From Martinezella lusitana (GTDB taxonomy: Bacteria > Pseudomonadota > Alphaproteobacteria > Rhizobiales > Rhizobiaceae), in contig NZ_WUEY01000030.1 of assembly GCF_010668395.1 (NCBI RefSeq), forward strand, positions 1-59,942: DNA of 59,942 nt, read 5' to 3'. The notes under the pieces are model-generated. The model saw only the letters and a program-made list of their open reading frames with translations, had not been told where the DNA came from and ran no database searches. Positions 43,918 through 52,749 of this stretch are shown here, piece after piece. The translations under genes were made by a program, and so were the position numbers. Position 1 is the stretch's first letter, and every line of letters begins with the position of its first letter.

Positions 43918-45036
43918 ATGACTGATTCTCTCGCTTCGGAATCGCAGAACGAAACTGGGCGCGCCGCCGTATGGCGCGCCCAGGGCGTCACGCGAACCTA
44001 TCGCGGCCGGACGAGTTTTACGCTCGTCCTTGCCGCCCTGACATTCTGCCTCGTTGCCATTTCCGCGCAGCACATTGGAAGCCAGGCGGCGTCCCAGGGG
44101 ATCTCCCGGATCGCCGCGACCGTGCCCGGCCTCGTCGCGGCGATCGCGGCGGGCCTGGTGCTGCTGATGGCAATCCGGGCCTTTGCAAAGTCTCTTGCCG
44201 CAGGGCGCAGCTCCGACCTGCATGCCGCGCGCGCGCTCGGGGCGGACGCTTCTCTCGGTGCATGGAAGGCGTTGTCCTGGTCAGGCGCTCTGCTGATCGT
44301 GACGGGCGCAGCCTGGTTTATGGCGCTCAACGATGCCGCCGTCAGCCGAACCTTCTTCGATCTCGCCCTGATCCGCAGTTCAGCGGGCAAGGTGTTGTGG
44401 GCCTTCGGCACCAACGTCGCCATCTTCGCCGTCTCGGCGGTGCTGATCCTCATCTGGTCGCTTCTGGTGGCGATCGCACGGACCATACCGGGCGAGGCGG
44501 GGCGACCGCTTCGGTTTCTCGCCATCGCCTATGGCGATCTCTTCCGTGGCCTGCCGGCGATCATCACGATCTATCTCATCGGTTTCGGCCTGCCATTGAC
44601 CGACTTGCCCATCCTGTCGGATTTGAGCTCGACCTCCTATGCGATCATCGCCCTGACGCTGACCTACGGAGCCTATACGTCCGAGGTCTATCGCGCCGGC
44701 ATCGAAGGCGTGCATCACAGCCAGGTTGCGGCGGCCCGTTCGCTCGGACTTAGCCATGCGAAAACCATGCGCTACGTCGTGGTGCCGCTTGCGGTGCGCA
44801 ACATCATTCCGCCGCTGATGAACAACTGCATCAGCCTTCAGAAGGATACCGCCCTGGTCGCGATCATCGGCACCATCGATGCCTTCAACCAGTCGAAAAT
44901 TATCGCGGCCAACAACTTCAACCTATCGGCGGTGACCACGGTGGCCATCCTGTTCATCGTCATCACCATTCCGCAGGCGCGGCTCGTCGACAGGCTGATC
45001 GAGCGCGATCGCCGACGGATACGGGCGGGAGGCTGA
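43918..45036 (+). CDS. amino acid-type ABC importer permease
   Basis: A 372-residue permease, 5 bp after the binding-protein stop. It is longer than the usual about 220-residue HisM/GlnP because of an N-terminal extension of about 170 residues with three additional helices (around 34-50, 69-89, 118-136). The conserved permease core is the C-terminal half (GDLFRGLPAIITIYLIGFGLP; docking loop QVAAARSLGLSHAKTMRYVVVPLAVRN). Acts as a homodimer with the next gene's ATPase. Confidence 0.9.
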   Translation: MTDSLASESQNETGRAAVWRAQGVTRTYRGRTSFTLVLAALTFCLVAISAQHIGSQAASQGISRIAATVPGLVAAIAAGLVLLMAIRAFAKSLAAGRSSDLHAARALGADASLGAWKALSWSGALLIVTGAAWFMALNDAAVSRTFFDLALIRSSAGKVLWAFGTNVAIFAVSAVLILIWSLLVAIARTIPGEAGRPLRFLAIAYGDLFRGLPAIITIYLIGFGLPLTDLPILSDLSSTSYAIIALTLTYGAYTSEVYRAGIEGVHHSQVAAARSLGLSHAKTMRYVVVPLAVRNIIPPLMNNCISLQKDTALVAIIGTIDAFNQSKIIAANNFNLSAVTTVAILFIVITIPQARLVDRLIERDRRRIRAGG

Positions 45037-45042
45037 GCATCC

Positions 45043-45786
45043 ATGACACTTTTGGAAATAGACCATGTCACCAAGCGCTACGGCGCATTGGAGGTCATCT
45101 CGGATCTCTCGTTGGGCGTTGCCGAACATGAGGTCGTCTGCCTGATCGGACCGTCCGGCTGCGGTAAGTCCACCCTTCTGCGCTGCGTGAACCGGCTCGA
45201 GGAAATATCGTCCGGCCAGATCCGCATCCATGGCGACCAGATCACCGGACCGGGCGTGGATCTGGACCGGGTGCGCCGCGATATCGGCATCGTGTTTCAG
45301 GGATACAATCTGTTTCCCCATATGACCGTTCTGGAAAATACCGTCCTGGCTCCCACCAAGGTCCTCGGCATGAGCCGACGCGAGGCGGAAGAGAAGGCGA
45401 TGGTCTTCCTGAACCGCATCGGGCTGGCGCACAAGGCCAAGGATTACCCGGATCGCCTCTCCGGAGGCCAGCAGCAGCGCGTCGCCATTGTGCGGGCGCT
45501 GATGATGGATCCGATGCTGCTGCTCCTCGACGAGATCACGTCGGCGCTCGATCCGGAGCTGGTCTCCGAGGTGTTGGATATCGTTCGCGACCTTGCGGCA
45601 CGCGGTATGACCATGATCCTTGCGACCCACGAAATGGGTTTCGCACGGGAGGTTGCCAACCGCATCTGTTTCCTTCAGGCCGGAAAAGTCTATGAACAGG
45701 GCCCGCCCGCCGATATTTTCGGCAATCCGCAAGGGGAGCGCACGCAGGCGTTCCTGAAAAGCCTGAAGAAGGCCGGACGTTTGTAG
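45043..45786 (+). CDS. amino acid-type ABC importer ATPase (GlnQ class)
   Basis: A 247-residue ATPase: Walker A GPSGCGKST, signature LSGGQQQRV, Walker B LLLLDEI (Ile-Thr after the Glu) and switch His in LATHEMGF. Starts 6 bp after the permease stop. Complete and full length. Confidence 0.94.
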   Translation: MTLLEIDHVTKRYGALEVISDLSLGVAEHEVVCLIGPSGCGKSTLLRCVNRLEEISSGQIRIHGDQITGPGVDLDRVRRDIGIVFQGYNLFPHMTVLENTVLAPTKVLGMSRREAEEKAMVFLNRIGLAHKAKDYPDRLSGGQQQRVAIVRALMMDPMLLLLDEITSALDPELVSEVLDIVRDLAARGMTMILATHEMGFAREVANRICFLQAGKVYEQGPPADIFGNPQGERTQAFLKSLKKAGRL

Positions 45787-45802
45787 ACCAGAGGACATTC
45801 AG

Positions 45803-46840
45803 ATGACGACTGCACGCCAATTGGGCCTGTGGGCCGATGGGGAAAACAGCCTGCTTCCCGGGCCGCTGAACGCCATCACCGATGTTACCGGGATAGCAGT
45901 CGGGCACCGCACCCTTTCCGGTGCGGGCCTTGCAACCGGCGTGACGGCAATCGTCCCGCACCAGGGCGATCTCTTTCGCCAGAAGGTGCGGGCCGCCGTC
46001 GAGGTGATCAACGGCTTCGGCAAATCCACCGGCCTTGTCCAGATTGCGGAACTCGGGACGATCGAAACGCCGATCCTGCTGACCAATACGTTCGGTGTCG
46101 CCGCCTGCACAGAGGCCTTGATCCAGCGCGCCATCGCTGCCAACCCCGACATCGGGCGGAAAACCTCGACCGTCAACGCGGTGGTCTGCGAATGCAATGA
46201 CGGCTCCATAAACGACATTCAGGCGCTCGCCGTCACGCGCCAGGATGCCTTTGCGGCCCTGGATGCGGCGGCATCCGGCCCTGTCGAGCAGGGGGCTGTC
46301 GGTGCGGGCACCGGCATGACCGCCTTCGGCTTCAAGGCGGGGATCGGCACGGCTTCCCGCCGGATGCGCATCGCAGGACAGGATTTCACGCTTGGCGCGC
46401 TGGTTCTCGCGAACTTCGGCCGCGCCGGCGACCTGGTTCTGCCTGATGGCCGCAGGCCGCAGCCGCATGGGCTGAGCGCTCCGGAAAAAGGCTCGGTCAT
46501 CGTCATCCTTGCCACCGACCTGCTGCTTGGCGATCGGCAATTGCAGCGGGTGACGCGACGGGCCGGCGCGGGCCTCGCGCGGCTCGGGGCATTCTGGGGA
46601 CATGGCTCGGGCGATATTGTCGTGGGCTTCACCACGGCGGATCCGGTGGCGCACGAGGCGCCGCCCTTCCAGGCCGTCCGCTGCCTCGACAACAACCTCA
46701 TCGACCTGCCGTTTCGCGCTGCTGCGGAAGCGACGCAGGAAGCCGTTCTGAACGCGCTTTGTGCCGCGCCCGCCACATCGGGCAGAACGGGACGGCGCTA
46801 TCCCTCACTGGCCGACTGGGCAAAGGAGATCCAAGAATGA
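45803..46840 (+). CDS. P1 family (DmpA-like) aminopeptidase
   Basis: A 345-residue Ntn-type hydrolase; AGAGGA precedes the ATG. N-terminal block LNAITDVTGIAVGH is the family start. The predicted self-cleavage site is Gly230-Ser231 in EKGSVIVILATD, matching the Gly-Ser cleavage/nucleophile of DmpA; TNTFGVAACTEAL and GAGTGMTAFGFKAG are further family blocks. DmpA-type enzymes release N-terminal L- or D-amino acids and beta-amino acids. No signal peptide, so it acts on imported peptides in the cytosol. Its stop overlaps the next gene (ATGA). Confidence 0.92.
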   Translation: MTTARQLGLWADGENSLLPGPLNAITDVTGIAVGHRTLSGAGLATGVTAIVPHQGDLFRQKVRAAVEVINGFGKSTGLVQIAELGTIETPILLTNTFGVAACTEALIQRAIAANPDIGRKTSTVNAVVCECNDGSINDIQALAVTRQDAFAALDAAASGPVEQGAVGAGTGMTAFGFKAGIGTASRRMRIAGQDFTLGALVLANFGRAGDLVLPDGRRPQPHGLSAPEKGSVIVILATDLLLGDRQLQRVTRRAGAGLARLGAFWGHGSGDIVVGFTTADPVAHEAPPFQAVRCLDNNLIDLPFRAAAEATQEAVLNALCAAPATSGRTGRRYPSLADWAKEIQE

Positions 46841-47646
46841 AAGTCTTTCTGTCCGCCGATATAGAGGGAACCGCCGGCATCGCTCATTGGGACGAAGCCG
46901 AGCGCACGCATGCCGACTATGCGGAGTTTCGCAATCTGATGACCGCGGAAGTCGTCGCGGCGTGCGAGGGTGCGCGCGCGGCAGGCGCGAGCGAAGTCCT
47001 GATCAAGGATGCCCATGACAGCGGACGCAACCTCATTCTGGATCGGCTTCCGCCCTATGCGCGGATCATGCGCGGATGGTCCGGCCATCCGGACGGCATG
47101 ATGTTCGGGCTGAGCTCCGACTTCGCGGCTGCGATCTATACCGGCTATCATTCCAAGGCGGGTTCCGAGGCCAATCCTCTTGCCCATACGACGACGCTTC
47201 GCATCTCGCGCCTTCTTCTCAACGGAGAGGTGGCCTCGGAATTCACGATCAATGCGCTTTGCGCGGCACGCCATGGCGTTCGCTCGGCTTTTCTTGCTGG
47301 AGACGCCGAGATCTGCGCCGATGCCGGAGCGCTCGTTCCCGGCATCCGCACGGTGCCGACCATGGAAGGGTTTGGCCGCGCCGCCCTGTCGATCACGCCG
47401 GCGCGCGCGCGCGACGAGATCAGGGAGGGCGTAGAGGCTGCGATCTCCGCCCTTGCCGCCGGACCGACTGCACAATTGCCTTCTCTGGAAGGCCCTTTCG
47501 AGGTGGTGATCGAATTCGTCAATGCCACGGACGCCTGGCGAGTTCGCTGGTATCCCGGGGCCTACGCCTCCGGCCCGAGGGCGGTCGGCTTCAAGGCGAA
47601 AGATTTCTTCGAGATCCAGCGCGCATTGCGCTTTCTGACGTCGTGA
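46837..47646 (+). CDS. DppA-like D-aminopeptidase (family M55)
   Basis: A 269-residue zinc peptidase. Metal ligands match Bacillus DppA: Asp8 and Glu10 (SADIEGTAG), His60 (DAHDSG), His105 (GYHSKAG) and Glu135 (EVASEF). The family cuts D-amino acids from the N-terminus of peptides. Coupled by ATGA to the P1 peptidase. Last gene of the operon; with the importer it argues for use of D-amino-acid peptides such as wall fragments. Confidence 0.93.
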   Translation: MKVFLSADIEGTAGIAHWDEAERTHADYAEFRNLMTAEVVAACEGARAAGASEVLIKDAHDSGRNLILDRLPPYARIMRGWSGHPDGMMFGLSSDFAAAIYTGYHSKAGSEANPLAHTTTLRISRLLLNGEVASEFTINALCAARHGVRSAFLAGDAEICADAGALVPGIRTVPTMEGFGRAALSITPARARDEIREGVEAAISALAAGPTAQLPSLEGPFEVVIEFVNATDAWRVRWYPGAYASGPRAVGFKAKDFFEIQRALRFLTS

Positions 47647-47679
47647 CCAGTTTCGCTCTCCGAAGCACGGCTGCGGCGC

Positions 47680-48798
47680 CTATCTCAGAAACTGTCTGAA
47701 GCGCCGCAAAGCAAAGAAAAACAGGACCATGCCGATCGCGAGCAATGACAAAAGCTGCGGCCAGACGACGTCGATGCCGGCGCCTCGGAAGAGAACGGAT
47801 TGCGCCAGGATCACGAAATGCGTGTTCGGTGCCAGTAGCATGATGTATTGAATGATATCGGGCATGCTCTCGCGCGGCGTCATGGCACCGGACAGGACCT
47901 GAAGCGGCAAGAGGACGAGAATGAGGAGCAGGCCGAATTGCGGCATGGAGCCCGCGACGGTCGCCAGGAAGATCCCCATGGCCGTCGTCGCAAAAAGCTG
48001 CAGCGCCGTTCCAAGCAGAAAAAGCGTCATCGCCCCTTCGATGGGAACGGCAAGCAGGCCTTTGACCACGACGAAGATCGAGAACGCCGTTGCGACCAGA
48101 ACCACGAGGCCCATCGACCAGATCTTGCTGACCATGATCTCCAGCGGGGTCACGGGCATGACGAGCAGATGCTCGATCGTGCCGTGTTCCTTTTCCCGGA
48201 TGAGGGCAGCGCCCGTCAGGACGATCGAAAGCATCGTGATCGAGGTGATGATGTTGTTGATCGATCCGAACCAGGATTTGTTGAGTTGTGGATTGAATCT
48301 CGCCCGCAATGTCAGGTCCACTGGCACATTGTTGGCGGCACGATAGCGGTTCATGAACTCATCGACTTCGCTTGTCACGATCGTCTGGATATAGCCGCTA
48401 CCGGTGAACGCCTGGCTCATGCGGGTCGCATCGACATTGAGCTGAAGTGCCGGCTGCTGCCCCGCCATGACCTTTCGCTGAAAATCCGGCGGGATGTTCA
48501 GCGCGAACGTGTCCAGGCCCGCATCCATCCGCTGATCCATCTCGGCGATCGAAATCTGCTTGGGCGGCACGAAATACGGAGGGTAGAACGCGGTGCTGAT
48601 GCGCCCCGACAGAGGTGATTGATCCTCGTCGACGATGGCGACCGCCGCATTGTTCAGCGTTTCCGGCAGGGCACTTGAGCCGGTATAGATCTGCAGCGAG
48701 AACGCGTAGACGACGAGCAGAACGAGCATCGGATCGCGCGCCAGTCCGCGCAGTTCCTTGATTCCCAGTTGCAGGATATTGGATAGTGACACTGTCAT
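47680..48798 (-). CDS. ABC-2 type membrane permease (YhhJ/YbhR-like)
   Basis: A 372-residue protein: N-terminal helix (MLVLLVVYAFSLQIY), a periplasmic domain of about 140 residues, then five C-terminal helices with the ABC-2 hallmark REKEHGTIEHLLVMPVTPLEIMVSKIW. Starts in the stop of the RbbA-like gene (ATGA). Third gene of a tripartite efflux operon; exports an unknown substrate with HlyD and RbbA-like partners. Confidence 0.9.
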   Translation of the reverse strand: MTVSLSNILQLGIKELRGLARDPMLVLLVVYAFSLQIYTGSSALPETLNNAAVAIVDEDQSPLSGRISTAFYPPYFVPPKQISIAEMDQRMDAGLDTFALNIPPDFQRKVMAGQQPALQLNVDATRMSQAFTGSGYIQTIVTSEVDEFMNRYRAANNVPVDLTLRARFNPQLNKSWFGSINNIITSITMLSIVLTGAALIREKEHGTIEHLLVMPVTPLEIMVSKIWSMGLVVLVATAFSIFVVVKGLLAVPIEGAMTLFLLGTALQLFATTAMGIFLATVAGSMPQFGLLLILVLLPLQVLSGAMTPRESMPDIIQYIMLLAPNTHFVILAQSVLFRGAGIDVVWPQLLSLLAIGMVLFFFALRRFRQFLR

Positions 48799-51569
48799 CC
48801 CTCCTGCTTTTTGATGAGAAGCGTACCCAGGACCGAGAGGACGGGGATCGCTATCAGTAGTGGAATGAAGGAGCCATAAAGGCCGGTGAAATCGAGCGCC
48901 TTGGAGAACGTGCCGCGCGAAATCGTCATGAAATAGGTGGCCGGATAAATCTTGCCGATCAGGGCGCCGGCCCCCTGCAATGACGAAACCGGGTCAATCA
49001 TGCCCGAATATTGTGTCGCCGGTATCAGGGTCAGCAGCGCGGTTCCGAAAATCGCTGCAATCTGGCTCTTCATGAAAGCCGAGATGACGATGCCGATCGA
49101 GGTCGCGATGACGACATACAAGAGCGCCGCCGTCAGATAGGTCAGATAGCTCCCTGTAAACGGAACCCGGAAGACCAGGGTGGCAAAAGCCGTCAACAAC
49201 AGGAAATTCAATATCCCCAGCGCGACGTAAGGCAGTTGCTTGCCGAGCAGGAATTCCAGCTTGCTGACCGGCGTGACATAGAGGTTGATGATCGATCCGA
49301 GTTCCTTTTCGCGCACGACGCTCAAGGCTGCGAGCATGGCGGGGATCAGCATCAGCAGCAACGGGATGACTGCGGGAACCATCGCCACGAGGCTTTTGAC
49401 GTCGGGATTATATCGGAAGCGCGTTTCGATGGTGAACGCGCCTTGCGTGGCCGCCGCGCCGTAGAGCTCCTTTGCCTTGCGAGCGAGCCATTCGGCATGC
49501 ATGCCCTGAACGTAACCTCTCACCGTTTCGGCCCGTTGCGGCATGGCGCCATCGATCCATGCGCCGATTTCGACATTGTCGCCGCGCAGCACGTTCCTTC
49601 CAAAGCTGGGTGGAATCTCGATGGCGAGACTGAGCTCGCCGTCCCGCATGCGCCGATCCATGTCGGCATAATCCCTGATCGGCGCTTTTTCGATGAAGTA
49701 GCGGGAACCGGCGATATCGAGCACGTAGTCGCGGCTGATGGTCGAATCGTCTCGATCGAGCACGGCAAAGGTCAGATCCTCGACGTCGAGGTTGATGCCA
49801 TAGCCGATCACGAGCATCAGGATAACGCTTCCAAGAACGGCAAGCGTGCCGCGTATGGGATCCCGCTGCAGTTCCAGCGCTTCCCGGCGCGTATAGCTGA
49901 ACATGCGCCGAAAATCGAAGAGACGGCGGCGCGTGGGCGGTGGAGCGGCCGTATGGGCACCCGCCACGACGACAGGCTTGGCTTCTTCGCCGCGAACGAT
50001 ACCAGCCGCCTCCTCGAGATAGGCGATGAACGCGTCTTCGAGCGTTGCTGTGTTGCGGCTCTTGGCAATGGCTGCCGGCGTGTCGCTGATCAGCACCTTG
50101 CCCGCATGCATCAGCGAGATGCGATCGCAGCGTTCGGCTTCGTTCATGAAGTGGGTCGAGATGAAGATCGTCACATCGTCCTTGCGCGACAGGTCGACAA
50201 GGATCTGCCAGAAGGCATCGCGGGCGACCGGATCGACGCCGGACGTCGGCTCGTCCAGAATGAGAATATCCGGCGCGTGGATCATCGCGACGGCCAGCGA
50301 TAGCCGCTGGCGGATGCCGAGCGGCAAGGCGTCCGGCAGGGCTTCCATCACGGTGCCCAAACCAAACCGATCCGTCATCTCGGCGATGCGCCCCGGAATG
50401 CGCTCTTCCGGCAAGCGGAAAAGACGGGCATGCAGATCGAGGTTCTGGCGAACGGTCAGCTCGCTATAGAGCGAAAAGGCCTGGCTCATATAGCCGACGC
50501 GACGCCTGACCGCCATGTCGCTGGCATCGACCTTGCGGCCAAAAAGCTTGGCCTCGCCCTCGCTTGCGGCGAGCAGGCCCGTCAGCATCTTCATCGTCGT
50601 GGTCTTGCCGCAGCCATTCGAACCCAGGAAGCCGAATATCTCGCCCTTCGGGATCTGGAAGCTGACATTGTCGACGGCGGTGAAATCACCGAAGCGCATG
50701 CTGAGATGGCTTGCCTCGATGGCATAAACACCGTCCGTCGCTTGCGGCCGCGGCGGAATGACAATCTCGTGGTAGTCGCGGCGATCCGCCTCCGGCAGCA
50801 TGGCGATGAAGGCGGCGTCGAGATCCTTGGTCTGGGTCCGCTCAAGAAGCTGTTTCGGGGTGCCGGTATCAAGCACCTTGCCGGCATTCATTGCAATCAG
50901 CCAGTCGAAATCGGCGGCTTCCTCCATATAGGCGGTCGCGACGATGACGCTCATTCCGGGCCTGCTTGCCCGAATGCTGCCGATCAGCTCCCAGAACTGC
51001 CTGCGGGACAGAGGATCGACGCCAGTCGTCGGCTCGTCGAGAATAAGAAGATCCGGATCATGAATGAGCGCGCAGCACAGCCCGAGCTTCTGCTTCATGC
51101 CGCCGGACAATTTTGCCGCGGGGCGCTCTGCAAACGGCCCGAGACCGGTGCTTTCAAGCAATTCGCCGATCCTGGTCTCTCGCTCCTTCTTGTCCTGGCC
51201 AAAAAGGCGTCCGAAGAAATCGACATTCTCGAAAACGGACAGCGTCGGGTAGAGATTCTTGCCAAGCCCCTGCGGCATGTAGGCAATTCGCGGGCAGCTC
51301 CGGTCGCGATGCCGGGCATCGCTCATGTCGCCGCCGAATACCTCCACGTGTCCCTTCTGAACTGCACGAGCCCCCGAGATCAGCGACAGGAGACTCGATT
51401 TGCCGACACCGTCAGGACCGATCAGGCCGGTCATCTTGCCCGATGGTATCGCAAGCGTGACCTGATCCAGGCCGATGGCACTCTTATAGACGAGGCTGAC
51501 ATCGGTCAGTCTGGCAACAACGCCGCCATCCTCGTCGTTACTCGTGGTGCGTTCGACGGTTTCGACCAT
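48795..51569 (-). CDS. RbbA-like fusion: two ABC ATPases plus ABC-2 permease
   Basis: A 924-residue chain. ATPase 1 (about 20-240): Walker A GPDGVGKSS, signature LSGGMKQKL, Walker B LILDEPT. ATPase 2 (about 285-515): GSNGCGKTT, signature LGIRQRLSL (degenerate), LILDEPT. C-terminal ABC-2 part from about 560 with helices and REKELGSIINLYVTPVSKLEFLLGKQ. E. coli RbbA (YhiH) has this same order, next to yhiI and yhhJ, as here. Described both as a ribosome-associated ATPase and as part of an exporter; here the operon favours export. Confidence 0.9.
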   Translation of the reverse strand: MVETVERTTSNDEDGGVVARLTDVSLVYKSAIGLDQVTLAIPSGKMTGLIGPDGVGKSSLLSLISGARAVQKGHVEVFGGDMSDARHRDRSCPRIAYMPQGLGKNLYPTLSVFENVDFFGRLFGQDKKERETRIGELLESTGLGPFAERPAAKLSGGMKQKLGLCCALIHDPDLLILDEPTTGVDPLSRRQFWELIGSIRASRPGMSVIVATAYMEEAADFDWLIAMNAGKVLDTGTPKQLLERTQTKDLDAAFIAMLPEADRRDYHEIVIPPRPQATDGVYAIEASHLSMRFGDFTAVDNVSFQIPKGEIFGFLGSNGCGKTTTMKMLTGLLAASEGEAKLFGRKVDASDMAVRRRVGYMSQAFSLYSELTVRQNLDLHARLFRLPEERIPGRIAEMTDRFGLGTVMEALPDALPLGIRQRLSLAVAMIHAPDILILDEPTSGVDPVARDAFWQILVDLSRKDDVTIFISTHFMNEAERCDRISLMHAGKVLISDTPAAIAKSRNTATLEDAFIAYLEEAAGIVRGEEAKPVVVAGAHTAAPPPTRRRLFDFRRMFSYTRREALELQRDPIRGTLAVLGSVILMLVIGYGINLDVEDLTFAVLDRDDSTISRDYVLDIAGSRYFIEKAPIRDYADMDRRMRDGELSLAIEIPPSFGRNVLRGDNVEIGAWIDGAMPQRAETVRGYVQGMHAEWLARKAKELYGAAATQGAFTIETRFRYNPDVKSLVAMVPAVIPLLLMLIPAMLAALSVVREKELGSIINLYVTPVSKLEFLLGKQLPYVALGILNFLLLTAFATLVFRVPFTGSYLTYLTAALLYVVIATSIGIVISAFMKSQIAAIFGTALLTLIPATQYSGMIDPVSSLQGAGALIGKIYPATYFMTISRGTFSKALDFTGLYGSFIPLLIAIPVLSVLGTLLIKKQEG

Positions 51570-51580
51570 GTCGTCAACCG

Positions 51581-52651
51581 CTACTTGACGAGGTTGCGTT
51601 CGAGATTGTCAGGCCATTGCGCCTGCGGGTCGAGGCGCACATAGGCCATGCCGGGCAGCCCTGTTTTGACGTACTGGATATATTTCTTCAGCAGCTCTTG
51701 AGGGATTTGAGCGCGAACGCGGAAGGTTAGCTTCTGCCGCTCTTCTTCCGTCTCGACGGTTTTCGGCGTGAACTGCGCAACGTCGGCGACGAAGGAGACC
51801 TTGGCGGGGATCGTATACTGGGGTGCGGCGTCGAGCACGAGGTGAACGTCCGACCCGATCGAGGTGCGGCCCGCTTGCTCCGTCGGAAGGAAGAATGTCA
51901 TGTAGACATCGCCAAGGTCGACGAGGTTCAGCACGCGGCCGCCGGCTGCCAGCACTTCGCCGGGTTGGGCGATCCGATACTGGATGCGGCCATCCCGTGG
52001 CGCCTTGAGCGTGCTGTCCGAAATATCCGTCTCGATGCTTTCGATTTCGGCCTTTGCGGCATCCACGGCGGCTTCCGCGTCGACGACCTGTGCCTTTGCG
52101 GCATTGATGGCGGCATCCGACGCCGCCAGTGCGGCGTCCGCAGACGCGAGCGTTGCCCGCGCTGCCTGCTCATTGGCTTCGCTGTCGTCGACGATTTGCT
52201 GCGAGACGGTGTTGCTGCTCAGCAGCTGCCTGTTGCGCGCATTGGTCTTGCTTGCCGAATCCAGCTGGGCTTTGCGCTGCTCTATGACTGCGAGCGCGGA
52301 CGTCTTTTCCGCCTGGCGCTGGGCAACCACGCTGTGAGCGGTGTCGATCGCGATTTCGGCGCGGCGCAGCTGTGCCTCGGCCTGGCGCTTGCGTGCTTCG
52401 AGCTGCGCCGTATCCATCTGTGCGAGCGTCTGGCCGGCGGTGACGAAATCACCTTCGCGGACCATCAGATCCTGCAATCGTCCGGCAGTCTTGGTCGCGA
52501 TGTCGATCTCGACCGCTTCGATACGACCGTTGCTGGCAGCAAAGCCGCTGGGAAGACCGCGGTCATTGACGAGCGTCCAGGCATAATAGCCGCCCACCGC
52601 AACGATGAGAATGATCGCACCCGCAAGCCAAGTCTTTCGTGAAACAGCCAT
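51581..52651 (-). CDS. HlyD-family membrane fusion protein (YhiI-like)
   Basis: A 356-residue protein; start ATG 52651 with GGAGAAGG directly upstream (a start 4 codons earlier is possible). One N-terminal helix (WLAGAIILIVAVGGYYAW), lipoyl half motifs (IEAVEIDIATKTAGRLQDLMVREGDFVTAGQTLAQMD and APRDGRIQYRIAQPGEVLAAG) flank a long Ala/Gln/Glu-rich coiled coil at about 70-200. It would bridge the RbbA/ABC-2 exporter to an outer-membrane channel; none is encoded here. Confidence 0.9.
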   Translation of the reverse strand: MAVSRKTWLAGAIILIVAVGGYYAWTLVNDRGLPSGFAASNGRIEAVEIDIATKTAGRLQDLMVREGDFVTAGQTLAQMDTAQLEARKRQAEAQLRRAEIAIDTAHSVVAQRQAEKTSALAVIEQRKAQLDSASKTNARNRQLLSSNTVSQQIVDDSEANEQAARATLASADAALAASDAAINAAKAQVVDAEAAVDAAKAEIESIETDISDSTLKAPRDGRIQYRIAQPGEVLAAGGRVLNLVDLGDVYMTFFLPTEQAGRTSIGSDVHLVLDAAPQYTIPAKVSFVADVAQFTPKTVETEEERQKLTFRVRAQIPQELLKKYIQYVKTGLPGMAYVRLDPQAQWPDNLERNLVK

Positions 52652-52749
52652 CGCCTTCTCCATAAGCCACCGACCCGCACGGTATCGGGCCGCATACGCA
52701 AACTACTTAAAGCTCTTGATCGCCCGGCGGGCGATCGGCGATCTTGTCG

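Noticed and set aside
49011..50303. 430-codon plus-strand open frame opposite the RbbA-like gene
   Set aside because: Antisense shadow; the product is composition-biased and the RbbA frame has all motifs.
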